A stretch of DNA of 64,000 nt, taken from contig NZ_HG938353.1 of the NCBI RefSeq assembly GCF_000731315.1, forward strand, positions 2,728,001 to 2,792,000. The letters run 5' to 3'. Origin of the DNA: Neorhizobium galegae bv. orientalis str. HAMBI 540 (GTDB lineage: Bacteria > Pseudomonadota > Alphaproteobacteria > Rhizobiales > Rhizobiaceae). The position numbers and the translations under genes were made by a program. Positions 45,000-54,277 of the stretch are shown piece after piece; the first letter of the stretch is position 1; each line of letters starts with the position of its first letter. The notes below the pieces were generated by a model that was not told where the DNA came from, made no database searches, and saw nothing but the letters and a program-made list of their open reading frames with translations.

Positions 45000-45671
45000 T
45001 CAATTGAAAAACTTGAGTGAGAGCGTAAGCGTCTGCGGCAACGGATTCCAGAGGCCGGTGCGCAATCCGGCTGCGCGAAGTGCCGCGGAGGTCCAGGTAT
45101 TGCAGCCGACAAACGCGTTGAAATAGCCGTTCGCCTCGAAGAACCGGTCGTAGTCGCCATAACCCGCATCCCGCACCGCGGCTACCTCACCCGCCTGGCG
45201 CGTGAAACTCGCCTGGATGAAATCCGAAAGCCGCTGAAATTCCATGAGCCCCAAGTCGAACGGCGTCACCGTCGGGTGGCTTTCGTCGATCCCGCCGGCG
45301 ATATCCACATGCATGACCGAACTGTCGATCGTCAGCGCGCGGAACACCGGCAGCGGTTTCAGGTCCGCCCAGGTCGGAGTTTCCAGATAGAAGGCGCGCC
45401 CGCCCCAGCCGATCACCAGCCATTCCGCTCCCGGATCTGTTACCGGAACGCCGGAACCGCCCAGGAATGCGAAGGCCGCGCGGGTGTCTTCGGAAAGCGG
45501 AATGGCGATATCCGTGTGGATCGGGTTGGACAGGAGCAGGATGCGCCTCTGTGCTGTCGGTTCCGCCGCCCGGCTCGGGCTGAACAGCGGCCGCGGAACC
45601 AATGTTCCGACGGCCACGGCGAGGACCACAAGCAGCACCGCGGCGATGAGCCAGCGAAAAACCTTCCTCAT
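45000..45671 (-). CDS. DUF2459 (TIGR02117) family protein in urease cluster
   Basis: A 223-residue protein with an N-terminal membrane anchor ([21 protein letters not shown]) and a periplasmic domain typical of TIGR02117/DUF2459: [59 protein letters not shown]. The Cys-Asn-Thr-Trp with an upstream His recalls papain/NlpC-like catalytic pairs, but no activity is known. The family rides in rhizobial urease operons. It lies between ureC and ureE with tight spacing. Confidence 0.82.
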   Translation of the reverse strand: MRKVFRWLIAAVLLVVLAVAVGTLVPRPLFSPSRAAEPTAQRRILLLSNPIHTDIAIPLSEDTRAAFAFLGGSGVPVTDPGAEWLVIGWGGRAFYLETPTWADLKPLPVFRALTIDSSVMHVDIAGGIDESHPTVTPFDLGLMEFQRLSDFIQASFTRQAGEVAAVRDAGYGDYDRFFEANGYFNAFVGCNTWTSAALRAAGLRTGLWNPLPQTLTLSLKFFN

Positions 45672-45696
45672 TCAGGGGCTCCGAGGTGCCAGCGCC

Positions 45697-47406
45697 TCAG
45701 AACAGGAAATAACGCTGCGCCATCGGCAGCACGGTTGCGGGCTCGCAGGTCAACAGCTCGCCGTCAGCTCGCACCTCGTAGGTCTCCGGGTTGACCTCCA
45801 CATGCGGCGTCAGCGAATTGTGGATCATCGAGGCCTTGGAGATGCCGCCGCGGGTGTTTTTGACCGCCAGCAGCTTCTTGGCAACGCCGAGGCGCTGGGC
45901 AAGACCGCCATCGAGCGAAGCCTGGCTGACGAAGGTGACGGAGGAGTTGGTACGCAGCTTGCCGTAGGCCGCAAACATCGGGCGATAATGCATCGGCTGC
46001 GGCGTCGGGATCGAGGCGTTCGGATCGCCCATAGGGGCGGCCGCGATCGAACCGCCGAGCAGCACCATTTCCGGCTTCACGCCGAAGAAGGCCGGGCTCC
46101 AGAGCACGAGATCCGCCCGCTTGCCGACCTCGACCGAACCGATCTCATGGGAAACGCCGTGCGCAATCGCCGGGTTGATCGTGTATTTGGCGATGTAGCG
46201 CTTGACGCGGAAGTTGTCGTTGTTGCCGGTCTCTTCCTTCAGGCTGCCGCGCTGGCGCTTCATCTTGTCGGCGGTCTGCCAGGTGCGGATCGCCACTTCC
46301 CCGACGCGGCCCATGGCCTGGCTGTCGGAGGAGATGATCGAGAAGGCGCCGAGATCGTGGAGGATGTCTTCGGCAGCGATGGTTTCCTTGCGGATGCGGC
46401 TTTCCGCAAAGGCGATGTCTTCCGGGATCGACGGCGACAGGTGATGGCAGACCATCAGCATGTCGAGATGTTCGGCAAGCGTATTGATCGTGTAGGGCCG
46501 GGTCGGGTTGGTCGACGACGGGATGACGTTCGGGTTGCCGCAGATCTTGATGATGTCGGGCGCGTGGCCGCCGCCGGCACCTTCCGTATGGAAGGCGTGG
46601 ATGGTGCGTCCCTTGATAGCCGCGACCGTATCCTCGACAAAACCGCTTTCGTTCAGCGTATCGGTGTGGATCATCACCTGCACGTCGAAGGCGTCGGCGA
46701 CCGTCAGGCAGTTGTCGATCGCAGCCGGCGTCGTACCCCAGTCCTCGTGCAGCTTGAGCGACGAGGCACCGGCGAGGATCATTTCCTCCAACGGTGCCGG
46801 AAGCGAAGCGTTGCCCTTGCCGGCGAGCGCGAGGTTCATCGGGAAGGCGTCAAAACTCTCGATCATCCGCTCGATATGCCAGGCGCCGGTGCAAGTGGTG
46901 GCAAGCGTGCCATGGGCCGGGCCGGAGCCCCCGCCGAGCATGGTCGTGACGCCGCTCATCAGCGCCTCCTCGATCTGCTGCGGGCAGATGAAATGGATAT
47001 GCGCATCCATGGCGCCGGCCGTCAGGATCTTGCCCTCGCCGGCTATCGCCTCGGTGGACGGACCGACGATGATCGTCACGCCCGGCTGGGTATCCGGGTT
47101 GCCGGCCTTGCCGATCGCGTGGATGCGACCGTTCTTCAAACCGACGTCAGCCTTGTAGATGCCCGAATGATCGACGATCAGCGCGTTGGTAATGACCGTA
47201 TCGACCGCCCCTTCGGCACGCGTCGCCTGGCTCTGGCCCATGCCGTCGCGAATGACCTTGCCGCCGCCGAACTTCACCTCTTCGCCATAGATGGTGAAAT
47301 CCTTCTCCACCTCGACGAAGAGTTCGGTATCGGCAAGCCGCACCCTGTCGCCCGTGGTCGGACCGAACATGCTGGCATAGGAGGCGCGGGACATCTTGTG
47401 GGGCAT
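45697..47406 (-). CDS. ureC: Urease subunit alpha
   Basis: The 569-residue catalytic subunit, hydrolysing urea to ammonia and carbamate at a dinickel centre. Nickel ligands and the active site are visible in [16 protein letters not shown], the carbamylated-Lys stretch [41 protein letters not shown] and the flap [13 protein letters not shown]. The normal full length is present. It is cut off from ureB by a DUF1311 gene and a VapBC-like pair; its start is three bases after the toxin stop. Confidence 0.96.
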   Translation of the reverse strand: MPHKMSRASYASMFGPTTGDRVRLADTELFVEVEKDFTIYGEEVKFGGGKVIRDGMGQSQATRAEGAVDTVITNALIVDHSGIYKADVGLKNGRIHAIGKAGNPDTQPGVTIIVGPSTEAIAGEGKILTAGAMDAHIHFICPQQIEEALMSGVTTMLGGGSGPAHGTLATTCTGAWHIERMIESFDAFPMNLALAGKGNASLPAPLEEMILAGASSLKLHEDWGTTPAAIDNCLTVADAFDVQVMIHTDTLNESGFVEDTVAAIKGRTIHAFHTEGAGGGHAPDIIKICGNPNVIPSSTNPTRPYTINTLAEHLDMLMVCHHLSPSIPEDIAFAESRIRKETIAAEDILHDLGAFSIISSDSQAMGRVGEVAIRTWQTADKMKRQRGSLKEETGNNDNFRVKRYIAKYTINPAIAHGVSHEIGSVEVGKRADLVLWSPAFFGVKPEMVLLGGSIAAAPMGDPNASIPTPQPMHYRPMFAAYGKLRTNSSVTFVSQASLDGGLAQRLGVAKKLLAVKNTRGGISKASMIHNSLTPHVEVNPETYEVRADGELLTCEPATVLPMAQRYFLF

Positions 47407-47409
47407 GGT

Positions 47410-47817
47410 TCAGACCTTCTCGGAAAGTGGGACAAAAGGCGCCTTCTTGGCCGCGCCGCGATCGATGGTGACGGTTGGCGAAGCACCGGCGGCTTCATTG
47501 AGCTCGGCAATCAGATAATCGGCAAAGCCCGCTCCCCCTTGTCTGAAAGCTATAACTGCGCGCTCGACCGCCTCAGCCTCGCCAAGCACGAGACTGTCCG
47601 ATGCGAGAAGGCTTTCGATGAGATCGGCAAGTTTGGAGCGGTCGTATTCGGGCTTGCGCCGCAGTGTCCAGACAAGTTCGACAAGGGTGATGGGATTAAT
47701 GTAACCGGGCCGTTGCGGGGATAGCTGCGTATCGAGGAACCGTGTGACGATCGGCGACCAGTGTGGATCATCGTCAAGGGCGTAACGCACCAGGACATTG
47801 GTATCGATACCGATCAA
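47410..47817 (-). CDS. PIN-domain toxin (VapC-like)
   Basis: A 135-residue PIN-domain RNase: MIGIDTNVLVRYALDDDP gives the first acidic residue (Asp5), TLVELVWTL the middle Glu and GAGFADYLIAELNEAAG the later Asp. VapC toxins cut tRNA or rRNA. Its start overlaps the stop of the AbrB-type antitoxin by four bases. It stands inside the urease operon, immediately before ureC. Confidence 0.87.
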   Translation of the reverse strand: MIGIDTNVLVRYALDDDPHWSPIVTRFLDTQLSPQRPGYINPITLVELVWTLRRKPEYDRSKLADLIESLLASDSLVLGEAEAVERAVIAFRQGGAGFADYLIAELNEAAGASPTVTIDRGAAKKAPFVPLSEKV

Positions 47818-48086
47818 GGATCATCCTCCTGCCGGTCGATGGCCGTGCGGCGCCTCACAGTCTCGTAGATAGCCTCGTCGATGTCGATAGGGCCATCCGC
47901 CTTTCCGAAAATTCCCTTGATGTGCGAAAGCCCACTCTTCTTCGCCACGACCGAAACCTTGCCGTTGTCGTCGACGATGAATTGCACCAAACCGCCCGGA
48001 GGCAAGCCGAGCGCTCTCCTGACCTCGACAGGAATTGTGGCTTGTCCCTTCATGGATGTTTTCGCCTCAAATCTACCCATCGTCAT
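47814..48086 (-). CDS. AbrB/SpoVT-type antitoxin (VapB-like)
   Basis: A 90-residue protein with a SpoVT-AbrB swapped-hairpin DNA-binding domain (KTSMKGQATIPVEVRRALGLPPGGLVQFIVDDNGKVSVV) and an acidic tail that would neutralise the PIN toxin. It overlaps the toxin start (ATGA). The region 48087-48155 upstream is AT-rich compared with its surroundings and may hold its own promoter. Confidence 0.85.
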   Translation of the reverse strand: MTMGRFEAKTSMKGQATIPVEVRRALGLPPGGLVQFIVDDNGKVSVVAKKSGLSHIKGIFGKADGPIDIDEAIYETVRRRTAIDRQEDDP

Positions 48087-48155
48087 CGCTCCCTAACTTT
48101 CTTATCTCTCCCTACCTATCAAAAATTCCCTACCACATCAATTTCCATACCGACC

Positions 48156-48569
48156 TCAGTTCCCCATCGCCTCGGTCAGTTCTTTGAGCTCCGCAATACG
48201 CTTGCGCGTCAGGTCTGCCTGGCATCCGGAAATCAGCATCGGCTCCATCGAGCCGCCATGGGCCTGGAAGCCGGAGGAGATGCATTGCGCGTCGCGATAA
48301 ACGACCCACGCGCGTTGCGCCTTGACCAGCGCATCCTCGGCACCCTTGAGGTCCGCGGAACTATCCGCATCCCATTTCCTCATCGCCTTGCGGGTTGTCT
48401 GGTACTGGGCGTTAAGAGCCTTGTCGGCGGTCTCGTAGTCGCGTTGCGAGCAGATGTTCATCTCCATCTGCGTCTGCGGGTTCTTACAATTTGCCTTCGG
48501 CTCCTGCGCCACCGCCGGCAGGGCAAAAAGCGCCATGAACGCGGCGGAAAACGCGAATGCGGGCTTCAC
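48156..48569 (-). CDS. DUF1311 (LprI-like) secreted protein
   Basis: A 137-residue exported protein with signal peptide [21 protein letters not shown] and the DUF1311 pattern: [30 protein letters not shown], then [13 protein letters not shown] and a closing Cys, giving two likely disulfides. Relatives include lysozyme inhibitor LprI. It overlaps the end of ureB by four bases and so is part of the urease message. No role in urease work is known. Confidence 0.85.
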   Translation of the reverse strand: MKPAFAFSAAFMALFALPAVAQEPKANCKNPQTQMEMNICSQRDYETADKALNAQYQTTRKAMRKWDADSSADLKGAEDALVKAQRAWVVYRDAQCISSGFQAHGGSMEPMLISGCQADLTRKRIAELKELTEAMGN

Positions 48570-48871
48570 AGCGCACCCATGATCTTCTGCTGGAAACCAT
48601 AGACCTCGCGCTTGCCCGAAAGCGGGATCAGCGTCACTTCCCGCATCTGGCCGGGTTCGAAACGGACAGCCGTGCCGGCCGGGATATCGAGACGCATGCC
48701 GCGCGCCTTGTCCCGGTCGAAGGAGAGCCCGTTATTGGTCTCGAAGAAATGGTAGTGGCTGCCCACCTGCACCGGCCGGTCGCCGGTGTTGGAGACCTTT
48801 ATGGTCACCGTCGGAAGACCTGCATTGAGCTCGATTTCGCCTTCTGCGGCAATCACTTCACCGGGGATCAT
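48566..48871 (-). CDS. ureB: Urease subunit beta
   Basis: A 101-residue structural subunit that starts [18 protein letters not shown] and contains [21 protein letters not shown] and [16 protein letters not shown], the classic UreB marks. The length is normal. It joins UreA and UreC to form the (UreABC)3 enzyme. It begins 11 bases after the DUF1272 gene. Confidence 0.95.
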   Translation of the reverse strand: MIPGEVIAAEGEIELNAGLPTVTIKVSNTGDRPVQVGSHYHFFETNNGLSFDRDKARGMRLDIPAGTAVRFEPGQMREVTLIPLSGKREVYGFQQKIMGAL

Positions 48872-48882
48872 GGCATTCTCCT

Positions 48883-49134
48883 TCAAGCCGCCTTGGGCGC
48901 GCAGCCCTCGGCCTTCAGTACGCGTTTGGTGGAAGCCGGATGGCGGGCGAGTGCGGCCGCCGGACGCACGGGCCGGCGGACCAGTTCCCCGGCGCAATTC
49001 GGGCAGATGCCCTTCAGCACGTCGGAGGCGCAGGTAGCGCAGAACGTGCACTCGAAGGTGCAGATCATCGCCTCCCGGCTGTCCGGTGCAAGGTCCTTGT
49101 CGCAGCACTCGCAATTGGGGCGCAGTTCCAGCAT
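48883..49134 (-). CDS. DUF1272 zinc-ribbon-like protein
   Basis: An 83-residue protein with Cys pairs [20 protein letters not shown] and CPNC, a double zinc-ribbon-like pattern of DUF1272, followed by a basic tail. It is a frequent neighbour of ureA in rhizobia. A metal-binding or chaperone role is possible but unproven. It starts 11 bases after ureA ends. Confidence 0.83.
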   Translation of the reverse strand: MLELRPNCECCDKDLAPDSREAMICTFECTFCATCASDVLKGICPNCAGELVRRPVRPAAALARHPASTKRVLKAEGCAPKAA

Positions 49135-49145
49135 GGACCTCCTCC

Positions 49146-49448
49146 TCAGCGGATCGGTTCGTGGACGGTGACGAGCTTGGTGCCGTCCGGGAAAGTCGCC
49201 TCCACCTGAACGTCGTGGATCATCTCGGCAATGCCTTCCATAACCTGGTCGCGGGTGACGACATGGGCGCCGGCCTCCATCAGGTCGGCGACCGAGCGTC
49301 CGTCGCGCGCACCTTCCACCACGTAATCGGTAATCAGGGCGATCGCTTCCGGATAGTTGAGCTTGACCCCGCGATCCAACCGGCGTCGGGCGACGATCGC
49401 CGCCATGGAAATCAGCAGTTTGTCTTTTTCTCTGGGCGTCAGGTTCAT
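49146..49448 (-). CDS. ureA: Urease subunit gamma
   Basis: A 100-residue subunit, with [39 protein letters not shown] at the start and [20 protein letters not shown] at the end, both diagnostic. It lies 18 bases after ureD. It is a structural part of the urease trimer. Confidence 0.96.
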   Translation of the reverse strand: MNLTPREKDKLLISMAAIVARRRLDRGVKLNYPEAIALITDYVVEGARDGRSVADLMEAGAHVVTRDQVMEGIAEMIHDVQVEATFPDGTKLVTVHEPIR

Positions 49449-49466
49449 GGGAATCCCGCTGTAAGA

Positions 49467-50312
49467 TCAGATGTTCCAGACTTTCGGCACTGGCGCGCCG
49501 TTACGCAATACGGAAATTGCCGGTGTCAGGATTTTTCTCAAGTCGAAGCCGGTCGGCGCCACCAACCGGGCGATCAGCTTGCCGTTCCAGTGGCTAGCTC
49601 CGCCTGTCCACAGGCTGGCTCCGCCAGGCGTGCGGTCGAGAATCTGGCGGAGTTTCGGGAAGAGCATTTCGGCGAGCGGGCCGGTGTAAAACAGCGTCGC
49701 GAAGGCGACCTGACCGGAGAGCACCGCGGCAGCCTGGGAAAGCTGCTCGATCTCGCCCTCGAATTTCATCTCTTCTGCATGGATCAACTGGCCGCCACGG
49801 CGCACCCGCCAGCGGTCGCGGAAGAAACCGTTCGCCACCGCCTCGCCCATCGCCTTGCGGCCGAGCAACACCGCCTCGACGGCCAGGAATTCGGACCTCT
49901 CGGAGAGATCGACGTCGAGCCGGCGGGTCAGTGAGGACTGGTCGAAAAGGATGGTTTCCTGCGGAAGCCAGTGGACCGAGGCGTCTTCGCCGACGGTGAC
50001 ATGGGTGGAGACGGAGGCCGTGCCGGACGAGGCCTTGTAGATCTTCTCGTTCGCCTGGGTGGTGACCGACAGCCTTGTGGAAGCGGCAGCGGCGACGGAC
50101 CATTCGATCACGTCGCCGCCCGTCAGTCCCCCCGACGTATTGATTAAAATCGCCTCCATTTCAGGCGAAAATGTTTCCGGAAGGCGAATTTTTGCGCAGC
50201 CTTCCTGGTAGAATTCGGCGAGCCGTGTCCGCCCGCCGAAAGCCTTGGTTACAAGGCGTCCTGCACCCCTTGCCCGTTGCGGCGCATATCGATCGGCTGG
50301 TTGCTGTTGCAC
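49467..50312 (-). CDS. ureD: Urease accessory protein UreD
   Basis: A 281-residue scaffold that binds apo-urease and guides nickel. Family marks are GRTRLAEFYQEGCAKIRLPETF, LINTSGGLTGGD, TQANEKIYKASSGTASV and LPQETILFDQSSLTRRLDVDL. The start is GTG at 50312, inside the last 64 bases of the esterase gene, with GGGGACGAC just upstream; no later in-frame start precedes the conserved region. The overlap couples the two genes. Confidence 0.92.
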   Translation of the reverse strand: MQQQPADRYAPQRARGAGRLVTKAFGGRTRLAEFYQEGCAKIRLPETFSPEMEAILINTSGGLTGGDVIEWSVAAAASTRLSVTTQANEKIYKASSGTASVSTHVTVGEDASVHWLPQETILFDQSSLTRRLDVDLSERSEFLAVEAVLLGRKAMGEAVANGFFRDRWRVRRGGQLIHAEEMKFEGEIEQLSQAAAVLSGQVAFATLFYTGPLAEMLFPKLRQILDRTPGGASLWTGGASHWNGKLIARLVAPTGFDLRKILTPAISVLRNGAPVPKVWNI

Positions 50313-51481
50313 GTCGTCCCCTGAAGATCGGCTTCGGTTCCGCAGCGCGATGCAACGCCCGTGCCAGACTTGGCCGCAGAACCGATCTTGGCGGGTGCTG
50401 CGGTGGCGATGACGTCGGTGCTGTCGGCCTTACCGAAGAACTCCCACATCCGCGAAGCCGGATCAACATTGGCGTCGAATGCCGGCTTGGAGACGGTCAC
50501 CGCAGCCACCTTGGTGACGCTCGCAGCCCCGTCCTTGGCGGCAGCGATCACGGCTTCCGTGGCGGCAACCGGCTTAGGCCAGTCATGCGTGCCGTTGGCG
50601 AAGACGTAGGACGCGACGCGTGCACCGTTCTTGCAGGTACCGTAGAGGCTGAAGGTCACGCCGTCGACGGTCTTTACGTCGCCGTTGCCCTTGCAGCCGT
50701 CGAGTTCAGTCCAGCGCTGGATCGCGGTCTTGAAGCCGTATTGCCAATAGGCACTGCCGCCGCCCGCGTAAGGGTTGGCCGCATCCTTGACGCCGGCAAA
50801 GGCCATGATCGAGATGGGCCTGGCCGGATTGCAGCCCTGCGTATCCGGGCCCCATTTGCCATCGGCCTCGACCGGGCGTCCAGCGCGCAGCGAATGCACG
50901 AAGCCAGCGGCTGCGAAATCGTCATGCCCCGAGCAGAGATAGGCCGACAGCATGCGGCCGCCACCCGAATAACCCGAGGCATAGATGCGGGCCGGATCGA
51001 CACAGAATTGCTGCTTGGCGGTCGCGATTGCCTGCCGGATATAGGCGATCTCGTCGAAGCCGCCCTGCTGCACGGTGACGAACGGCACATTCCAGGCATA
51101 GGTTCCCGCGGAGCTTCCGGGCAGGCTGCCCTGCAGCGCCAAAACGATGAAGCCGTTTTTCTCGGCGACCTTGTCCCAGGAGCTTCTGTTCAGCTGCCCT
51201 TGAGGATTGCTGTGGCTGCCATGGAGATCGAAAACCAGCGGAACCTTGTCCTTGCCGGTATAGGACGAGGGAATGAAATAGACTGCCGAACGGGCAACAC
51301 CGTCGGTTTCGATAGTGATGGGGTGGCGACCCGCTTCCATCGGCTGGCCGCAGCCTGCGGCAAGAGCGCTGCCGGTCATTGACCCCAGGAAGGTCGTGGC
51401 GCCCAAAAAAACCGCTCCTACCGTAACCATGCGTGTAAGAGCGGAACGAGAAAAGAAACCGGCAACGCGTGCAAAGACCAT
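50249..51481 (-). CDS. PHB-depolymerase-like secreted esterase
   Basis: A 410-residue alpha/beta hydrolase of the LpqC/poly(3-hydroxybutyrate) depolymerase family with a signal-like start (FLGATTFLGSMTGSALA). The nucleophile Ser lies in YASGYSGGGRMLSAYLCSG; VFDLHGSHSNPQGQLNRSSWDKVAEKNGFIVLALQG gives the oxyanion side and NGTHDWPKP the catalytic His. The final 90 residues are Ala/Lys/Thr-rich. It may cut extracellular polyesters or other esters. It stands between urtE and ureD and overlaps ureD by 64 bases. ATG 51481 is favoured over one at 51517. Confidence 0.85.
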   Translation of the reverse strand: MVFARVAGFFSRSALTRMVTVGAVFLGATTFLGSMTGSALAAGCGQPMEAGRHPITIETDGVARSAVYFIPSSYTGKDKVPLVFDLHGSHSNPQGQLNRSSWDKVAEKNGFIVLALQGSLPGSSAGTYAWNVPFVTVQQGGFDEIAYIRQAIATAKQQFCVDPARIYASGYSGGGRMLSAYLCSGHDDFAAAGFVHSLRAGRPVEADGKWGPDTQGCNPARPISIMAFAGVKDAANPYAGGGSAYWQYGFKTAIQRWTELDGCKGNGDVKTVDGVTFSLYGTCKNGARVASYVFANGTHDWPKPVAATEAVIAAAKDGAASVTKVAAVTVSKPAFDANVDPASRMWEFFGKADSTDVIATAAPAKIGSAAKSGTGVASRCGTEADLQGTTCNSNQPIDMRRNGQGVQDAL

Positions 51482-51626
51482 CAGCGCCTCATCATGGGGT
51501 GCGGGGGTTGTCAACAATTATACGGACTGCCCTGAAAACGCAGTGTTGTTAACATATATTAGCGGCCTTTGAAACGCACGAAGTGCTGCGAAACGATACA
51601 AACATTCACCAGTAATAATACTAGTC

Positions 51627-52322
51627 TCAGACGGTCAGATGACGCCTTGCTTCTGCCGTATCCAGAGTCTCTGCCGCCCCTTCGTGCACAATCTCGCCAC
51701 GATCCATGATGTAGACCTGGTCGGCAAGCTCCCGGCAGAAGTCGAGATACTGTTCCACAAGCAGAATGGCCATACCGGTTGAATCCCGCAGGTAGCGGAT
51801 CGCCCGGCCGATATCCTTGATGATAGACGGCTGGATGCCTTCGGTCGGCTCGTCGAGGACGAGGATCTTTGGACGCGTCACCATGGCGCGACCGATCGCA
51901 AGCTGCTGCTGCTGACCGCCGGAAAGGTCGCCGCCGCGCCGGCCGAGCATCGATTTCAGCACTGGAAACAGCGAAAATATCTCGTCGGGAATGAACTTGT
52001 CCTTGCGGGCAAGTGGTGCGTAGCCGCTTTCGAGGTTCTCCTGGACGGTGAGCAACGAAAAGATCTCGCGGCCCTGCGGCACGTAGCCGATGCCGTGCTT
52101 GGCGCGGTTATAAGGCGCGAGACCGTTCAGGATCTCTCCTTGGAAGCTGATCGTGCCGGCGCTGACCGGATGCTGGCCGGTCACGGCGCGGAGAAGAGAA
52201 CTCTTCCCCACGCCGTTCCGCCCCAGCACGCAAGTGATCTTGCCCATATCCGCCTGGATCGAGACGCCGCGCAACGCCTGCGCGGCGCCGTAATGAAGAT
52301 TGACGTTGTTGACTGTCAGCAT
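51627..52322 (-). CDS. urtE: Urea ABC transporter ATP-binding protein UrtE
   Basis: A 231-residue ATPase of the LivF type: Walker A GRNGVGKSS (34-42), GYVPQGREIFSLLTVQENLESG, signature LSGGQQQQLAIGRAM, Walker B ILVLDEPTEGIQPS. The LDEPTEGIQPSII sequence is typical of UrtE. It is the last gene of urtABCDE, one base after urtD. The 145-base gap downstream leads to the esterase. Confidence 0.93.
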   Translation of the reverse strand: MLTVNNVNLHYGAAQALRGVSIQADMGKITCVLGRNGVGKSSLLRAVTGQHPVSAGTISFQGEILNGLAPYNRAKHGIGYVPQGREIFSLLTVQENLESGYAPLARKDKFIPDEIFSLFPVLKSMLGRRGGDLSGGQQQQLAIGRAMVTRPKILVLDEPTEGIQPSIIKDIGRAIRYLRDSTGMAILLVEQYLDFCRELADQVYIMDRGEIVHEGAAETLDTAEARRHLTV

Positions 52323-52323
52323 C

Positions 52324-53085
52324 TTAGCGCCCCAGATAATTCTCGATCACCTTCGGATCGTTCGAAACGAAATCGATCGAGCCTTCGGCAAGTACCGAAC
52401 CTTCCGCAAGGCAGGTCACCTTGACGCCGAGTTCGCGGATGAAGCCCATGTCATGTTCGACGACCACGACCGAACGGGTCTTGGCGATTTCCTTCAGGAG
52501 CACCGCGGTCTCGGCTGTCTCCGCATCCGTCATGCCGGCGACGGGTTCGTCGACCAGAAGCAGCTTCGGTTCCTGAGCGAGCAGCATGCCGATCTCCAGC
52601 CATTGTTTCTGGCCGTGGCTGAGATTGGCGGCATATTCTTGTCTGCGGTGGGTCATGCGGATCGTCTCGAGGATCTCCTCGATACGAGCCTTGTCCTCTG
52701 GCGACAGCGTGTAGAACAAGGTAGCGAACACGCCGCGCGACCGGTTAAGCGCCAGTTCCAGGTTGTCCCAGACGGTGTGGCTTTCGAACACGGTGGGCTT
52801 CTGGAATTTGCGGCCGATGCCGAGCTGGGCGATATCAGCCTCGTCCTTTTTGGTGAGGTCGATCGTATCCTCGAACAGGACCGTGCCGGTATCGGGCCGT
52901 GTCTTGCCGGTGATGATGTCCATCATCGTCGTCTTGCCGGCGCCGTTCGGGCCGATGATCGCCCTGAGTTCCCCGGGCTCGACGACGAAGGACAGCGAGT
53001 TCAGCGCCTTGAAGCCGTCGAAGGAGACCGAGACGTTTTCGAGATAGAGCAGGCTTTTCTGCCGTGTTTCGGAAATCATGTTCAT
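52324..53085 (-). CDS. urtD: Urea ABC transporter ATP-binding protein UrtD
   Basis: A 253-residue ATPase of the LivG type with Walker A GPNGAGKTT (45-53), FQKPTVFESHTVWDNLELAL, signature LSHGQKQWLEIGMLL (with His in place of the second Gly, as usual in UrtD) and LLLVDEPVAGMTDAE. It pairs with UrtE. It is 16 bases after urtC. Confidence 0.93.
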   Translation of the reverse strand: MNMISETRQKSLLYLENVSVSFDGFKALNSLSFVVEPGELRAIIGPNGAGKTTMMDIITGKTRPDTGTVLFEDTIDLTKKDEADIAQLGIGRKFQKPTVFESHTVWDNLELALNRSRGVFATLFYTLSPEDKARIEEILETIRMTHRRQEYAANLSHGQKQWLEIGMLLAQEPKLLLVDEPVAGMTDAETAETAVLLKEIAKTRSVVVVEHDMGFIRELGVKVTCLAEGSVLAEGSIDFVSNDPKVIENYLGR

Positions 53086-53101
53086 GGTTTCGTACCCCCG
53101 C

Positions 53102-54277
53102 CTATTCCGCCGCCTGGGCCTGAGCCTGGGTCACCGCCGCAGCGTCGCCCCTGCCCTTTTCCGCATCCGCCGCTGCCTTCAGCGCATGCCGAGCCTTCAA
53201 GCCGTGCTGGATCGTCCCGACGATGCCCCTCGGCAGGAAGAGCGTCACCGCGATGAACAGGCCGCCCAGCGCAAACAGCCAGATCTCCGGGAAGGCGCCG
53301 GTGAAGAAGCTCTTGCCGCCATTGACGAGGATCGCGCCGATGATCGGGCCGATCAGCGTGCCGCGGCCGCCGACGGCCGTCCAGACGACCACTTCGATCG
53401 AGTTGGCCGGCGCGAATTCGCCCGGATTGATGATGCCGACCTGCGGCACGAACAGCGCGCCGGCAATCCCCGCCATCATGGCGGAGACGACGAAGGTGAA
53501 GAGCTTGATGTTCTCGACCCGGAAGCCGAGGAAGCGCACCCGGCTTTCCGCATCACGCACCCCGACCAGCACCTTGCCGAATTTTGAGCGAACGATGGCG
53601 GAGGCAAGGATCAGGCAGAGCGACAGCATCAGCGCCGACATGAAGAACAGAACCGCACGCGTGCCGTCCGCCTGGACGGAGAAGCCGAGGATGTCCTTGA
53701 AGTCGGTAAGGCCGTTATTGCCGCCGAACCCCATGTCGTTGCGGAAGAAGGCGAGCAGCAGCGCGTAGGTCATCGCCTGGGTGATGATCGACAGATAAAC
53801 GCCGTTGACGCGGGAGCGGAAGGCGAACCAGCCGAAGATGAAGGCGAGCAGGCCGGGCACGAGGATCACCATCGCCATGGCGAAGATGAACCAGTCGAAG
53901 CCATGCCAGAACCACGGCAGTTCCTTGTAGTTCAGGAACACCATGAAGTCCGGCAGGATCGGGTTGCCATAGACGCCGCGCGGGCCGATCTGGCGCATCA
54001 GATACATGCCCATCGCATAACCGCCGAGCGCGAAGAAGGCGCCGTGGCCGAGCGAGAGGATGCCGCAGTAACCCCAGACGAGATCGAGCGCCAGCGCCAG
54101 CAGCGCATAGCAGAGATACTTGCCGAACAGCGACATCGCATAGGTTGGGATGTGCAGGGCGCTGTCGGGCGAGGTCAGCAGGTTGAGTGCCGGCACCAGG
54201 ATGCCGATGCCGAGAAGGATGCCGACGGCAGCGACGATGCGGCCTTCGAGGGCGCGGAAGACAAAGCCGGAAATCAT
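53102..54277 (-). CDS. urtC: Urea ABC transporter permease UrtC
   Basis: A 391-residue permease of the LivM type with about ten hydrophobic segments; LGHGAFFALGGYAMGMYLMRQ and NNGLTDFKDILGF are UrtC-typical. The end is a short Ala/Gln-rich cytoplasmic tail (DAAAVTQAQAQAAE). ATG 54277 overlaps the urtB stop by four bases. Confidence 0.92.
   Translation of the reverse strand: MISGFVFRALEGRIVAAVGILLGIGILVPALNLLTSPDSALHIPTYAMSLFGKYLCYALLALALDLVWGYCGILSLGHGAFFALGGYAMGMYLMRQIGPRGVYGNPILPDFMVFLNYKELPWFWHGFDWFIFAMAMVILVPGLLAFIFGWFAFRSRVNGVYLSIITQAMTYALLLAFFRNDMGFGGNNGLTDFKDILGFSVQADGTRAVLFFMSALMLSLCLILASAIVRSKFGKVLVGVRDAESRVRFLGFRVENIKLFTFVVSAMMAGIAGALFVPQVGIINPGEFAPANSIEVVVWTAVGGRGTLIGPIIGAILVNGGKSFFTGAFPEIWLFALGGLFIAVTLFLPRGIVGTIQHGLKARHALKAAADAEKGRGDAAAVTQAQAQAAE

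Noticed and set aside
45484..47724. A 746-codon plus-strand open frame
   Set aside because: Antisense to ureC, whose active-site motifs are unmistakable.
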